Of a stretch of 64,000 bases of DNA, positions 1 to 8,562 are shown in pieces. The notes under the pieces are model-generated. The model made no database searches and had not been told where the DNA came from. It saw nothing but the letters and a program-made list of their open reading frames with translations. This DNA comes from Rhodospirillaceae bacterium (GTDB lineage Bacteria; Pseudomonadota; Alphaproteobacteria; Rhodospirillales; JABJKH01). Both the position numbers and the translations under genes were made by a program. The stretch lies in NCBI GenBank assembly GCA_018660465.1, contig JABJKH010000084.1, positions 53,312-117,311 of the forward strand, in the 5' to 3' direction. Positions within the stretch are counted from its first letter, which is position 1; each line of letters starts with the position of its first letter.

Positions 1-455
1 AAGCGGGAATCTTGGCGGGCCGCAACCGCGGCTTTCATTTTGCCAACACCTTCTTCGACCGACAAAAGCTGCGCACTTCCGACCGTGCCGTAAGGCGTGG
101 GCAATTCGGTATCTTCGATCGACATGCCAGAGACCCCAGCGGTTTCCAGCTCTTCCACCGTCCGCATCACGTTCAGCGCGTTCCCGTAGCCATGATCCGC
201 ATCGACCATCAGCGCCAAATTACCGGCCCGACAAATGCGATACGCCTGATCAGTAAATTCGCTGAGGGTTAAGACAATATGGTCCGGAGCACCAAGTACC
301 GCGAGGGAGGCAACAGAGCCCGCAAACATACCAATCTCAAATCCCAGGTCTTCAGCGATTCGTGCGGATATGGGATCGTAAACTGAGCCCGGGTTAACGC
401 AAATATCTCCGTCAATAACAGTGCGAAACCGTTCGCGGCGATCCGTCCAATCCAT
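1..455 (-). CDS. Isocitrate lyase/PEP mutase family protein, oxaloacetate decarboxylase-like (3' part outside window)
   Basis: The reverse strand from the ATG at 455 reads without a stop to the window edge (about 151 codons). The start has a good ribosome site (GGAGG, about 9 bases upstream). The product begins MDWTDRRERF and contains CVNPGSVYDPISARIAE, then LMVDADHGYGNALNV and MSIEDTELPTPYG. The DADHGYGN and SIED segments are the metal and substrate loops of the isocitrate lyase/phosphoenolpyruvate mutase superfamily, and the overall pattern resembles oxaloacetate decarboxylases of that family. It probably cleaves or decarboxylates a 2-oxo or 2-hydroxy dicarboxylate in the cytoplasm. The exact substrate cannot be fixed because the C-terminal half is missing. 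It is divergent from the gene at 596. Confidence 0.85.
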   Translation of the reverse strand, partial: MDWTDRRERFRTVIDGDICVNPGSVYDPISARIAEDLGFEIGMFAGSVASLAVLGAPDHIVLTLSEFTDQAYRICRAGNLALMVDADHGYGNALNVMRTVEELETAGVSGMSIEDTELPTPYGTVGSAQLLSVEEGVGKMKAAVAARQDSR

Positions 456-595
456 GATTTCAATCCTCCAGTTTTGAATTCGGACAACAGTAATCGCGAA
501 ACTAACGCACGGCAACAGCTCCCTCTGCCAAATTTTTCCTTGATAAAAGGGAGTAAAATCGTCCCTATTGCCGCACCCAACGGGAGGACAATACC

Positions 596-1495
596 ATGAA
601 CCGCATCATCTTCACCGCACTCGCCCTTTCAGTTTTGCTTTTTACGGAATCTACAAACGCGGCACAGGATTTTTCGAAGGTAAAAGTCGAGACCATCCCC
701 CTCACGGATAAGATTTACATGCTAAAGGGTTCAGGTGGAAACATCGGGCTGTTCGCGGGTAAGGATGGCGTGTTCATGATTGATGACCAATTCGCACCAC
801 TGACCCCGAAAATTCTGGCGGCCATTAAGAAAATCACGCCTGACCCGGTGCGTCTTTTGTTGAACACTCACTGGCACTTCGATCATTCCGGCGGAAATGA
901 AAATATGGGCAAGGCAGGTGCGACTATTATTTCGCACGACAATGTCCGTAAATTGATGAGCGCTCCACAGGAATTAAAGGCATTTGGAATGAAAGTTCCG
1001 GCTGCACCCAAGGGTGCACTGCCGATTATGACTTTTTCCAATGACACGACAATTCATCTTGATGGTGAAACCATTCTAATTCGCCACCTTCCAAACGCCC
1101 ATACCAATGGCGATTCGTTTGTACAATTCAAGAAGGCCAATGTCATTCATACGGGGGATACGTTCTTCAATGGGTTCTACCCATTCATCGATACAGAACA
1201 TGGCGGTTCTATCGCTGGTATGATTAAGGCGGCCAATACGATCCTGAGCATCGCCGACGACAAAACCAAAATTATCCCCGGCCATGGCCCCCTCGCTGAC
1301 AAAGCCAAGCTGATCGCATTTCGCGATATGTTGAAGGGTGTCGAAAAGCTGAGTATCGCCGCGCGCGCCAAGAAACAACCCTATGACGAGCTTGCCCTTA
1401 GCACTCCGGTAAAAAAAATTGAGGTAAAATGGGGCAAGGGCTTCTTGAATACCAAGACATTCCTGAAAATCGTCTATTCGGGAATGGATAAGTAA
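596..1495 (+). CDS. Exported metallo-beta-lactamase-fold hydrolase
   Basis: This 299-residue protein has an N-terminal signal peptide (hydrophobic residues 4-17, likely cleavage after TNA-A near residue 23). It carries the full MBL-fold metal set: the H-x-H-x-D-H motif as H92, H94, D96, H97 in NTHWHFDHSGG, then H169 (NAHTNG), D188 (HTGDTF) and H230 (PGHGPL), so a two-zinc site is likely. It should act in the periplasm. Family members include beta-lactamases, lactonases and relay-type hydrolases, and nothing here identifies the substrate. The start is preceded by GGGAGGACAATACC, a strong ribosome site. The EamA exporter follows 28 bases later and may be cotranscribed. Confidence 0.85.
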   Translation: MNRIIFTALALSVLLFTESTNAAQDFSKVKVETIPLTDKIYMLKGSGGNIGLFAGKDGVFMIDDQFAPLTPKILAAIKKITPDPVRLLLNTHWHFDHSGGNENMGKAGATIISHDNVRKLMSAPQELKAFGMKVPAAPKGALPIMTFSNDTTIHLDGETILIRHLPNAHTNGDSFVQFKKANVIHTGDTFFNGFYPFIDTEHGGSIAGMIKAANTILSIADDKTKIIPGHGPLADKAKLIAFRDMLKGVEKLSIAARAKKQPYDELALSTPVKKIEVKWGKGFLNTKTFLKIVYSGMDK

Positions 1496-1523
1496 CTAAC
1501 GTTTCAAGGATACCCTAGCGGAC

Positions 1524-2450
1524 ATGCTCCCTCTTTCGACGGTTCCCTTGCGCACGGTTATTGTGGGCCTGACATTTGCGTGTCTGTCCACCATTTTGGG
1601 TGGCACGACGGTCGCATTAACCCGCCTGATTATCCACCAAACAGACCCCTTGTCGTTGAGCTTTGCCCGTTATGGAATGGGCGCGATCGCGTTGCTCATA
1701 TTTTTATACCCGACACTGAAACAAAAAGTATTTTCCCGCCAAGATGTCATAGGAATGGCGGCCTTGGGCGTGGTGATGTTCTCCGGCTTCCCTTATTTCA
1801 TGGCTTTGGGATTGGAATTTACGACATCTGCCCACGGCGGCTTAATCTTTTCTACAATGCCATTGATGACGCTTATCATTGCGGTCGCCGTCGGCGTAGA
1901 GCAACTGACCGGAATTAAGCTCGCAGCTGTCGCTCTGGGAATTGTGGGGATCGTCATTGCCCTAGGTGAACAATTAGGCGCCATCGCGCCGAACGCTCTC
2001 CAGGGGGATATCTATTTTCTGATCGGGGTCATGGGCACATCGATCTTCAACGTCTTCTCCAAACGCTATATTGCCCGTTATGGCAGCTTACCGGTTCTTA
2101 CCTACACCATGGCGGTCGGCAGTTTGTTCATGTTCGTGCTGGCGCTATTTCTAGAGCACCCATTTTCCGGGTCCCTAAATTTTGATGTGAAAAGCTGGGC
2201 CATTGTTGTCTGGTTGGGCGTTCCGGGTGCGGCACTCATGGTTTACTTGTGGTGTCGGGCATTGGCGCTGATAACACCGACGCAAGTTTCCATCACAATT
2301 GGACTGAACACCCTAACGGCGATGCTGGGCGGTGTATGGTTGATGGACGAACCCTTATCACCGCGCATTTGGATCGGCTTTGCGTTGATCCTTGGGGCGA
2401 TTGCCTTAGTCAGCCTGCATCGACCTAAAGCTGTGGAATTTCAAGCTTAA
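1524..2450 (+). CDS. EamA/DMT-superfamily membrane transporter
   Basis: The 308-residue product is almost entirely hydrophobic, with about ten predicted transmembrane helices arranged as two EamA repeats (roughly residues 12-145 and 155-298). The glycine-rich first helix and the repeat-end pattern near LGIVGIVIALGEQLG and GFALILGAIALVSL are typical of drug/metabolite exporters of the inner membrane. The substrate is unknown; family members export amino acids or related metabolites. It lies directly downstream of the exported MBL-fold gene, and its 3' end overlaps the convergent rhodanese gene by 26 bases. Confidence 0.85.
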   Translation: MLPLSTVPLRTVIVGLTFACLSTILGGTTVALTRLIIHQTDPLSLSFARYGMGAIALLIFLYPTLKQKVFSRQDVIGMAALGVVMFSGFPYFMALGLEFTTSAHGGLIFSTMPLMTLIIAVAVGVEQLTGIKLAAVALGIVGIVIALGEQLGAIAPNALQGDIYFLIGVMGTSIFNVFSKRYIARYGSLPVLTYTMAVGSLFMFVLALFLEHPFSGSLNFDVKSWAIVVWLGVPGAALMVYLWCRALALITPTQVSITIGLNTLTAMLGGVWLMDEPLSPRIWIGFALILGAIALVSLHRPKAVEFQA

Positions 2451-2826
2451 ATCCTTCGTCTTTCCAGCCTTCGATCCCGCCGATCATTTCTTTAACCGGG
2501 CATCCGAGCCGGGCCAATCGAACAGCCGCCTTATTGGCACCGTTACAATGCGGTCCGGCGCAATAGACCACGAATAACGTATTTTCCGGATATTCTCCCA
2601 TCCGTCGTTCCGTCATTTTTCCGTGGGGAATGTTAACGGCGCCCGGCACATGGCATGCGGCAAAAAGGTCCGGTGAACGGACATCCACCAGCACAAAATC
2701 GGCCTCTTGCTCCGTCAGGGCGTAGTGGACGTCCCAACAATCAGTTTCAAAGCCCAACCGCGCCTCAAAGTGTCTGAGTGCATCGGAAGAATTGGCGGCG
2801 GAAATGTCGGATACAACTGTACTCAA
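2425..2826 (-). CDS. Rhodanese-like sulfurtransferase domain protein
   Basis: This 133-residue single-domain protein has the rhodanese signatures VLVDVRSPDLFAACHVPGA (about residues 45-63) and an active loop starting at C89 (YCAGPHCNGA), where C89 would carry the persulfide and C94 is a second nearby cysteine. Rhodaneses move sulfane sulfur to acceptors such as thiols or cyanide; the acceptor here is unknown. No signal peptide is seen, so it is probably cytoplasmic. An N-terminal helical stretch of about 35 residues precedes the domain. The 3' end overlaps the convergent EamA gene. Confidence 0.85.
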   Translation of the reverse strand: MSTVVSDISAANSSDALRHFEARLGFETDCWDVHYALTEQEADFVLVDVRSPDLFAACHVPGAVNIPHGKMTERRMGEYPENTLFVVYCAGPHCNGANKAAVRLARLGCPVKEMIGGIEGWKDEGFKLEIPQL

Positions 2827-2958
2827 TTTGGCAACTCCTACTATATCTTGTTACATTCTGTCATTAAATTGATACATCTAGGACATATCTTAGACACATT
2901 ACCGGTTTATACATAACCATACGACGGCTTCTTTAGTCACCTATTTGAGGAGCGGAAA

Positions 2959-3177
2959 ATGGCAAATAAAATGGATATCGGTTATTTAAAAAGCTATGCA
3001 ACGAATTTAGCACGGGAAAAGCATCATCTTACGCAGGCACTTACCCAAGGCTTTATGAGCGAAGACGAAGCTAAAATCGCGTCCCGTGACCTAGCACTCC
3101 GCATCCATCGCATGGAACGCCTGGTCAAGCCGGTGCTTGGTACCCAAGATAACGTGTTGGCACTGCCTGTAAACTAA
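2959..3177 (+). CDS. Small conserved-looking protein of unknown function
   Basis: A 72-residue ORF with a good ribosome site (GAGGAGCGGAAA directly before the ATG). The product is charged and largely helical, with no membrane segment, no cysteine, and a run of basic residues (RIHRMERLVKP) near residues 50-60. I do not recognise a family. The 130-base upstream gap is AT-rich and could hold its promoter, since the gene on the other side is divergent. Coding status rests on the start signal and codon pattern. Confidence 0.6.
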   Translation: MANKMDIGYLKSYATNLAREKHHLTQALTQGFMSEDEAKIASRDLALRIHRMERLVKPVLGTQDNVLALPVN

Positions 3178-3261
3178 GCTTCTGTGAGCTTAATCAACGA
3201 TCCAATGCTCTAACCCCAGAACTGTTTTGGGGTGCTCCCCAAGTGTTCTATACTTCCCTCC

Positions 3262-3624
3262 ATGACCAATACCCTACCCAAAGCCCGTAAGGCCTTCATG
3301 CAGAAGGCCCAGGAAATGGAAGCACTTGCCGTCCGTACCGGTGATCAGTCCTATGGTGCGGTAATCGTCAAAGACGATAAAATCGTCGGTCTGGGGCCAA
3401 GCCGGGTCGTCGTCAGCGGCGACCCCACCGCACATGCGGAGATGGAAGCCATCCGCGACGCAAGCCGCCGACTCAAGACCGCTGATCTGTCAGGCTGCGA
3501 GATGTATTCAACGTCGGCACCCTGCGCGATGTGTGAAGCAGCGGCAAGCTGGGCCAACATTGACGACTTAATTTCTGGAAGTGACCTAAGCCCGGGCGGC
3601 AGACCAAGGATCAATCGATGCTAA
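3262..3624 (+). CDS. Cytidine/deoxycytidylate deaminase-family nucleoside deaminase (cytoplasmic paralogue)
   Basis: From the ATG at 3262 the product has 120 residues and a compact zinc-deaminase domain: H58-A59-E60 (TAHAEMEAI) supplies one zinc ligand and the catalytic glutamate, and P87-C88-x-x-C91 (APCAMCE) the other two ligands. The YGAVIVKDDKIVG strand is typical of guanine/tRNA-adenosine-type deaminases. The substrate is not evident. An in-frame start at 3232 would add ten residues but is less likely. The gene overlaps the next, paralogous deaminase by 7 bases, so the two are probably translated together. Confidence 0.82.
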   Translation: MTNTLPKARKAFMQKAQEMEALAVRTGDQSYGAVIVKDDKIVGLGPSRVVVSGDPTAHAEMEAIRDASRRLKTADLSGCEMYSTSAPCAMCEAAASWANIDDLISGSDLSPGGRPRINRC

Positions 3625-4088
3625 GCCGCCGAAATATTTTAGGGCGTATTTTAGCGAGTCTAGCCGCTGTGCCTTTGGTATCTGTGATCGCGCATGCAAA
3701 AGCTTCCAAAAAACTATGGCAACCCGTCAATCCCAGCCCCCTGACGTTTATGAATAGGGCTCGGGACCTTGCGCGGCTTGGGTCGGAACGCGGTGACGGC
3801 ACGCCTTACGGCGCGGTGATCATCCGCGATAATATCATCGTCGGCGAAGGCTGGAATCGCAGCCATATCCACCACGATGCCACCGCCCATGCCGAAACCG
3901 AAGCCATCCGCGACGCAGCCAAACGGCTCGGCACCCGTGACTTATCAGACTGCCAGATGGTCACAAATGGTGGTCGCCCGTGTCCGATGTGTGAAACAGC
4001 AGCCTACTGGGCGCAGATAAAAAAGATGTGGCTGGAAGACGGCGAAGATGTCGTCAACGCAGGGGGGCCTAAATACGGCGGCTGTTAA
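3618..4088 (+). CDS. Exported zinc-dependent nucleoside deaminase paralogue with Tat-like leader
   Basis: A 156-residue paralogue of the preceding deaminase. The domain has YGAVIIRDNIIVG, H91-A-E93 (TAHAETEAI) and P121-C122-P-M-C125-E, so all zinc ligands and the catalytic glutamate are present. It also has an N-terminal leader of about 28 residues (MLSRRNILGRILASL, then a hydrophobic stretch ending AHA), with an R-R pair at residues 4-5 that fits a twin-arginine signal. Export by Tat would suit a zinc enzyme that folds in the cytoplasm. It ends in GGPKYGGC, comparable with GRPRINRC in the upstream copy. Its stop overlaps the convergent flavin reductase by 4 bases. Confidence 0.8.
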   Translation: MLSRRNILGRILASLAAVPLVSVIAHAKASKKLWQPVNPSPLTFMNRARDLARLGSERGDGTPYGAVIIRDNIIVGEGWNRSHIHHDATAHAETEAIRDAAKRLGTRDLSDCQMVTNGGRPCPMCETAAYWAQIKKMWLEDGEDVVNAGGPKYGGC

Positions 4089-4672
4089 CCCTTCCCTGAA
4101 ACCTGCCCTGCCAACGCGACCGCCCCTTCGATGACTAAATCCAACGTCTCATTTTGGTGCGGATCATTCAATTCACCGGCCTCATCAAAGAATTCATGCG
4201 CTGAGGGCAATGAAAAAGTCCGGTGATGAAGTACCAATCGCATTTTAGCTAAGATCGGTACAATTTGAGCAAGGCCCTGGGTCCCGGCATAACCGCTCGG
4301 GGATGCAGACATCAGACAACAGGCTTTGCCGCTAAACGGTGCCAACACCGGCTCACCAGGGTAAGGCCGGGATAACCAATCGAGGGTGTTCTTCAGTAAC
4401 GCCGAATACCCCCCATTATATTCAGGGGATGAGATCAGGAAACCGTCTTGCTCCTTGAATAAATTCCGTAGTTTCTCTGCACTCTCAGGCAATCCCTCGG
4501 CGTCCTCTAAGTCACCGTCATAGATCGGCATTGGATAATCCTTGAGATCGACCAGAGTGACATCGGCACCCAAGGCTTCAGCCTTCTTTGCCGCAACAGT
4601 GACCAGCGCCTTATTCAACGACTCGCGCCGCGCACTGCCTGAAAAAGCGAGAATTTTTACCGCGTCCGCCAT
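4085..4672 (-). CDS. NADPH-dependent FMN reductase-family flavoprotein
   Basis: The 195-residue flavodoxin-like protein starts KILAFSGSARRESLNKAL, the FMN-phosphate loop of the NADPH-dependent FMN reductase family, and has the second flavin loop SPEYNGGYSALLKNTLDWLSR at about residues 82-102. Members (ChrR/YieF-like) reduce quinones, azo compounds or chromate with NAD(P)H and FMN in the cytoplasm. The specific substrate is unknown. The ATG has AGGATTCCC upstream as a ribosome site. It converges on the exported deaminase with a 4-base overlap. Confidence 0.87.
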   Translation of the reverse strand: MADAVKILAFSGSARRESLNKALVTVAAKKAEALGADVTLVDLKDYPMPIYDGDLEDAEGLPESAEKLRNLFKEQDGFLISSPEYNGGYSALLKNTLDWLSRPYPGEPVLAPFSGKACCLMSASPSGYAGTQGLAQIVPILAKMRLVLHHRTFSLPSAHEFFDEAGELNDPHQNETLDLVIEGAVALAGQVSGKG

Positions 4673-4799
4673 GGGAATCCTCCATAAATTTCTTTGTGAG
4701 AGGTAATCAACGCCCTCAAATAACGCAAGGCCGGTATTGCAGACGTGGTGCTGGTTGATAGAATTTACAAACTAGAATTTAAAATGGAGAAATCATTCG

Positions 4800-5552
4800 A
4801 TGGGAAGACTAGAGGGCAAAAAGGCCATAGTGACGGGTGCGGGTGCTGGGATCGGCGAATCAATTTCGGTCTTCTTCGCACGCGAAGGCGCCTCCGTCAT
4901 CTGCATTGATCTAAATGGCGACACGGTAAAACAAACCGCGGCACAGATTAACGACGCCGGCGGTACAGCCATCGCGGTTGAAGCCGATGTTGCGAACGAA
5001 CAAACGTTCGTTGATGCGGTTGAAATGGCGAAGACGGAATTCGGTGGCCTGACCACGTTGGTGAGCAACGCGATCTATGATCTGCCCTATGTGCCGATTA
5101 CTGAAATCCCCACCGAAGGCTGGATGCGGACCATGGACGTGAATCTGAACGCGACCTATTTCTTCTGCAAGCACGCGATCCCTGTCATTGCCGACAGTGG
5201 CGGGGGCTCAATCATTTTAGTCGCTTCCCAATTGGGCCAAGTCGCCAGGCCAGGGCGGCCTTGGTACTGCGCCCAGAAAGGCGGCATGATCAATTTGGCC
5301 CGTGCCTTAGCCCTGGATCACGCAAAACAAAACATCCGCGTTAATAGTCTATCGCCAGGGCCTGTTGAAACTGGGCGTTACGTGAAAAATTTTGCCAGTG
5401 CCGAAGAAGCCCGACAGAATAATTTCACCCTGATGGAGCGCCTGGGGTCCCCAGACGAGATCGCGCCCGGCGCAGTTTTCCTCGCCAGCGACGAATCGTC
5501 CTTCATGACCGGTTCGGATTTGTTGATCGATGGAGGATATACAGCGGTTTAA
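4800..5552 (+). CDS. Short-chain dehydrogenase/reductase
   Basis: A 250-residue classical SDR. The cofactor loop TGAGAGIG lies at residues 12-19, an acidic residue after the second strand (CIDLNG) favours NAD(H), SNA replaces the usual NAG/NNAG, a serine sits in LVASQLGQ, and the Y-x-x-x-K pair is in WYCAQKGG. The C-terminal [20 protein letters not shown] is the standard SDR end. It oxidises or reduces a hydroxyl/keto group on an unidentified small molecule. The alpha/beta hydrolase follows on the same strand after 77 bases. Confidence 0.88.
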   Translation: MGRLEGKKAIVTGAGAGIGESISVFFAREGASVICIDLNGDTVKQTAAQINDAGGTAIAVEADVANEQTFVDAVEMAKTEFGGLTTLVSNAIYDLPYVPITEIPTEGWMRTMDVNLNATYFFCKHAIPVIADSGGGSIILVASQLGQVARPGRPWYCAQKGGMINLARALALDHAKQNIRVNSLSPGPVETGRYVKNFASAEEARQNNFTLMERLGSPDEIAPGAVFLASDESSFMTGSDLLIDGGYTAV

Positions 5553-5629
5553 GACTTGCCATAGACTCACCTTAAATCTTCCGCCAAACTCCCTTTCTGA
5601 ATTTTCGGCGAAGACAGGAAGGAACCATC

Positions 5630-6847
5630 ATGTCGCTCAAGAAACTCCGCACGAAGCGGGATAATCAACAATGGATTTTAGACTTAGCCCTTAACATGCG
5701 CGGTCGGGTGCAGAACTTTGAACGGGATGATTTAGAAACCCCAACCCGTGCCCACAACTATCGTATGTTGCCCAAGCAATGGCGCAAAAAAGGTGAACAT
5801 GATGAGGCTTTGGGAAAACAAGCCCAGGCCCAAGGCTTTACCGCCACTGCCTGTGCGCACTACGGTCACGCCATCGAAGCCTACCGCATGGCCCAGCATC
5901 CAGTGTTTTATGACGACAACCCGGTAAAACTATATCTCTACGGCAAACTGAACGAGATGGTCGACCGCCAAATCGAAGTTGCGCCCTACCCCGTTGAGCG
6001 GGTCGAAGTGCCGTTCGATGACGGCAAGACGATATCCTGCCTGATGCATTGGTTGCCTGGAAAACCCAAAGCTCCTTGCGTAATTTACGTTCCCGGCATG
6101 GACCAGTCCAAGGAAGCGTTTCCCAAAGTCATGGGCAACCCCGGCACCACGCGCGGCGTGCATATCCTAACCATGGACGGCCCCGGTCAGGGTAATTCCA
6201 ACATGCAAAAAATTCGCGCAGTTGGTGATAATTACGAACGTGCCGGTGCCGCCGTGATCAGCCATCTGGAAGGCCTCGACGAAGTGATTTCCGATAAGAT
6301 CGGCATCTATGGCGTGTCCATGGGCAGCTTCTGGTCCATGCGGCTCGGCAGTTATGATCACCGGGCGGCGGCGTTGGCCTCTGGCGTCGCCTGTTTTAAT
6401 CCCAACAACACCATCTTCAGCCAATCGTCACCGCGGTTTAAACAACAGTTCATGTACATGGCGGGCATGGATGATGAAGACGAGTTCGATGAAATGGCGG
6501 CGAAGATGACCGTCAAAGGCTACGCCGACAAAGTCGAATGCCCGACGTTATTGGTTACCGGCGAATTTGATCCCCTGTGTCCGCTGGAAGACGCGGTGGA
6601 GGTTTTTGGTGACCTGACCTGTGATCGCGAAATGTGGGTGATCGAAGATCAGTTCCATCCGCTTTGGGGCATTCCTAACTTAGGCAAATTAGATTGCCAC
6701 CAATACATCATCGATTGGCTCAGCCGGGTATTATTGGAAGGTAAGACCAACAAAGACCGGGTCGCCTACGTTGAAGCCGGTGGAGATGGACCATTCGGCG
6801 ACTGCGAATGGACGCCGCCAGTGGGGCCTGGTCAAGCGTACTTCTAG
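5630..6847 (+). CDS. Alpha/beta hydrolase with long N-terminal helical region (FrsA/DHPON-hydrolase-like)
   Basis: The 405-residue protein has about 120 mostly helical residues and then an alpha/beta hydrolase core from about residue 123. The nucleophile elbow is G-V-S230-M-G, an oxyanion region is near VIYVPGMDQSKE, the acid is in TGEFDPLCP and the histidine in EDQFHPLWG, giving a complete Ser-Asp-His triad. Its size and layout match esterases and C-C bond hydrolases of the FrsA/2,6-dihydroxypseudooxynicotine hydrolase type. No signal peptide is visible. It follows an SDR on the same strand, which suggests a shared catabolic step, but the substrate is unknown. Confidence 0.8.
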   Translation: MSLKKLRTKRDNQQWILDLALNMRGRVQNFERDDLETPTRAHNYRMLPKQWRKKGEHDEALGKQAQAQGFTATACAHYGHAIEAYRMAQHPVFYDDNPVKLYLYGKLNEMVDRQIEVAPYPVERVEVPFDDGKTISCLMHWLPGKPKAPCVIYVPGMDQSKEAFPKVMGNPGTTRGVHILTMDGPGQGNSNMQKIRAVGDNYERAGAAVISHLEGLDEVISDKIGIYGVSMGSFWSMRLGSYDHRAAALASGVACFNPNNTIFSQSSPRFKQQFMYMAGMDDEDEFDEMAAKMTVKGYADKVECPTLLVTGEFDPLCPLEDAVEVFGDLTCDREMWVIEDQFHPLWGIPNLGKLDCHQYIIDWLSRVLLEGKTNKDRVAYVEAGGDGPFGDCEWTPPVGPGQAYF

Positions 6848-6865
6848 GCCACCCACTCAGCGTGG

Positions 6866-6963
6866 TTCGAGACGCGCGTTATACGCGCTCCTCACCATGA
6901 AGAAAATTTAAATGCACCTCTCTCTTCATCCTGAGGAGCGCTCACTTGAGCGCGTCTCGAAGG
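6866..6963. repeat. Inverted pair of alphaproteobacterial palindromic repeat units
   Basis: Two imperfect units lie head to head: 6866-6902 begins TTCGAGACGCGC and ends CTCACCATGAAG, and 6924-6963 begins CTTCATCCTGAGGAGCGC and ends GCGTCTCGAAGG. Each unit holds its own inner palindrome (GCGCGTTATACGCGC; GCGCTCACTTGAGCGC), and the two units are inverted relative to each other, so a large cruciform or a transcript hairpin is possible. A second copy is at 37731-37830. The element lies between convergent genes (stops at 6847 and 6965), as REP-like repeats often do. Confidence 0.85.
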
Positions 6964-6964
6964 G

Positions 6965-7948
6965 CTAGCCGATATCCAGAACCACGTTGCCCATGTGAGC
7001 GGCTTTTTCGACCGCTTCATGGGCAGCAACTACATCATCCAGCCCATACCGTTCCGCGATGGTCGTGGTCAGCGCGCCTTCGGCCAGCATCGCGTTCAAT
7101 TCGGCGACCCCTTCATCTCGTTCTTGATCGGTAATTTCATAGACGATGAACCATTTGAGCGTCGCCCCCTTGCGGATGAAAGCCATGCCAGGGACTTCCG
7201 CCATCGGTGCCGTCGTTCCATAAATCACCACTGATCCCCGTTCTGCCAAGACCTCACCATAGGTCTTACCGTTGGCGGCTAGATTGACTTCGATAATCAG
7301 GTCGGCCCCTTTACCATCCGTCTTACTAAGAAGCTGCTGGACGAAATCATCGTCTTTGTAATTCAACGCCTCGTCTGCCCCTGCCGCCAAGGCATAGTCA
7401 GCTTTTTCTGGGGAACTGACGGTGGTCAGGACTTTAGCCCCATTCCGCTTTGCAACTTGAATTGCGTGGTGAGCGACGGCCCCGGCCCCGCCTTGGACGA
7501 GAACGTTCTTGCCTGTCACATCCCCCATCATGGTCACCGCCCGCCAAGCGGTCAGGAAAGGGATACCGAAACAGGCGGCCTCGGCGATGTCCGCACCATC
7601 CGGCAGATCAATCACAAATTTCTGCGGCAACACGATGTATTCCGCTGCCGTTCCCAGTGCCCGACCGTATTGCCCATTCATGACCCAGGCTCGGCGGCCC
7701 ACGCGATCCGCGCCAACGCCCTCACCAACCGCATCGATTACGCCCGCGCCATCGCTGTGGGGAATGATAAAGGGAAAAGGCATGCCGCCGCCACGGCCAT
7801 TTAGACGCGCCTTGGTGTCAGACGGGTTAACACCTGAGACCTGCATTCGTAGGCGGATTTCTCCGGGCGCTGGCGCAGGTGTTTCCACCTCTCCCACCGT
7901 CAAGACATCAGCAGCAGTTCCCAATTTTTCGTAATATGCAGCGCGCAT
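6965..7948 (-). CDS. Zinc-independent medium-chain NADPH:quinone reductase/alcohol dehydrogenase family
   Basis: A 327-residue MDR-family enzyme. The N-terminal GroES-like half includes VSGVNPSDTKARLNG, typical of zinc-free quinone oxidoreductases. The nucleotide-binding half carries VQGGAGAVAHHAIQVAK (residues about 148-164) and later TDGKGADLIIEVN. No structural-zinc cysteine cluster is present, so a zinc-independent NADPH-dependent reduction of a quinone or enone is likely. It is cytoplasmic. It ends just beside the palindromic repeat and converges on the alpha/beta hydrolase gene. Confidence 0.87.
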   Translation of the reverse strand: MRAAYYEKLGTAADVLTVGEVETPAPAPGEIRLRMQVSGVNPSDTKARLNGRGGGMPFPFIIPHSDGAGVIDAVGEGVGADRVGRRAWVMNGQYGRALGTAAEYIVLPQKFVIDLPDGADIAEAACFGIPFLTAWRAVTMMGDVTGKNVLVQGGAGAVAHHAIQVAKRNGAKVLTTVSSPEKADYALAAGADEALNYKDDDFVQQLLSKTDGKGADLIIEVNLAANGKTYGEVLAERGSVVIYGTTAPMAEVPGMAFIRKGATLKWFIVYEITDQERDEGVAELNAMLAEGALTTTIAERYGLDDVVAAHEAVEKAAHMGNVVLDIG

Positions 7949-8086
7949 GGCAATTTATTCCCTGTTAGAATTTTACTTTCCTCACGGTAGATTGATAGAG
8001 GAACACAGGTCAACCGCAGTGAATTTTATTTACATAGGGATAGATGGGACTAAACTCCCGATCAAATTTAACGTTCGGATAAAATC

Positions 8087-8560
8087 ATGAAAGTAGTCTT
8101 CCTTGCGGCCTTTATTCTATTGCTATCGAGTGCCAATAACGCAACAGCCAGTGAACTGGAAATTTCCAATGCATTTGCCCGCGCCTCAGCTGGCCCTGCC
8201 CGCAATGGTGCCGTTTTCTTGACCGTTAAGAATCACGCCAAACAAGCCGACGTCCTGCTGTCGGCCAAAACGGACGTCGCCAAGAAAGCTCAACTTCACG
8301 GCCATACGATGAAAGACGGCATGATGCACATGAGCCAAGTCAAAGGTGGCATCTCTATTCCTTCTAATGGCATGGCCGAGCTAAAACCGGGCGGTTATCA
8401 CGTGATGCTGATGGGGTTGAAGTCACCGCTGAAGAAGGGCGGAAAATTTATGTTAAGGCTGACCTTCAAGAATGCGGGGGAAAAGACCATCCACGTCCCA
8501 ATCCTGGGCGTTGGTGCCAAATCAGCCACGAGTAATGGCCACATGGGGCACAATAAATAA
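8087..8560 (+). CDS. PCu(A)C-family periplasmic copper chaperone
   Basis: This 157-residue protein has a signal peptide ending near ANNATAS (residue about 22) and the PCu(A)C domain. Candidate Cu(I) ligands are the His/Met-rich segment LHGHTMKDGMMHM and the distal HVMLMGL, matching the family's H-M...M...H-x-M copper pattern, and SPLKKGGKFMLRLTF is the usual C-terminal strand. Such proteins deliver copper to the CuA or CuB site of cytochrome oxidase in the periplasm. The C-terminal tail is His-rich (NGHMGHNK). It converges on the GMC oxidoreductase gene with only two bases between them. Confidence 0.9.
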   Translation: MKVVFLAAFILLLSSANNATASELEISNAFARASAGPARNGAVFLTVKNHAKQADVLLSAKTDVAKKAQLHGHTMKDGMMHMSQVKGGISIPSNGMAELKPGGYHVMLMGLKSPLKKGGKFMLRLTFKNAGEKTIHVPILGVGAKSATSNGHMGHNK

Positions 8561-8562
8561 AC

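Noticed and set aside
12..272. Plus-strand frame at the left edge
   Set aside because: It is antisense to the PEP-mutase-family gene, which has clear domain motifs and a ribosome site.
3213..3233. Hairpin ACCCCA...TGGGGT after the small gene as a terminator
   Set aside because: No U-run follows, the stem is six pairs, and it overlaps the approach to the deaminase start.
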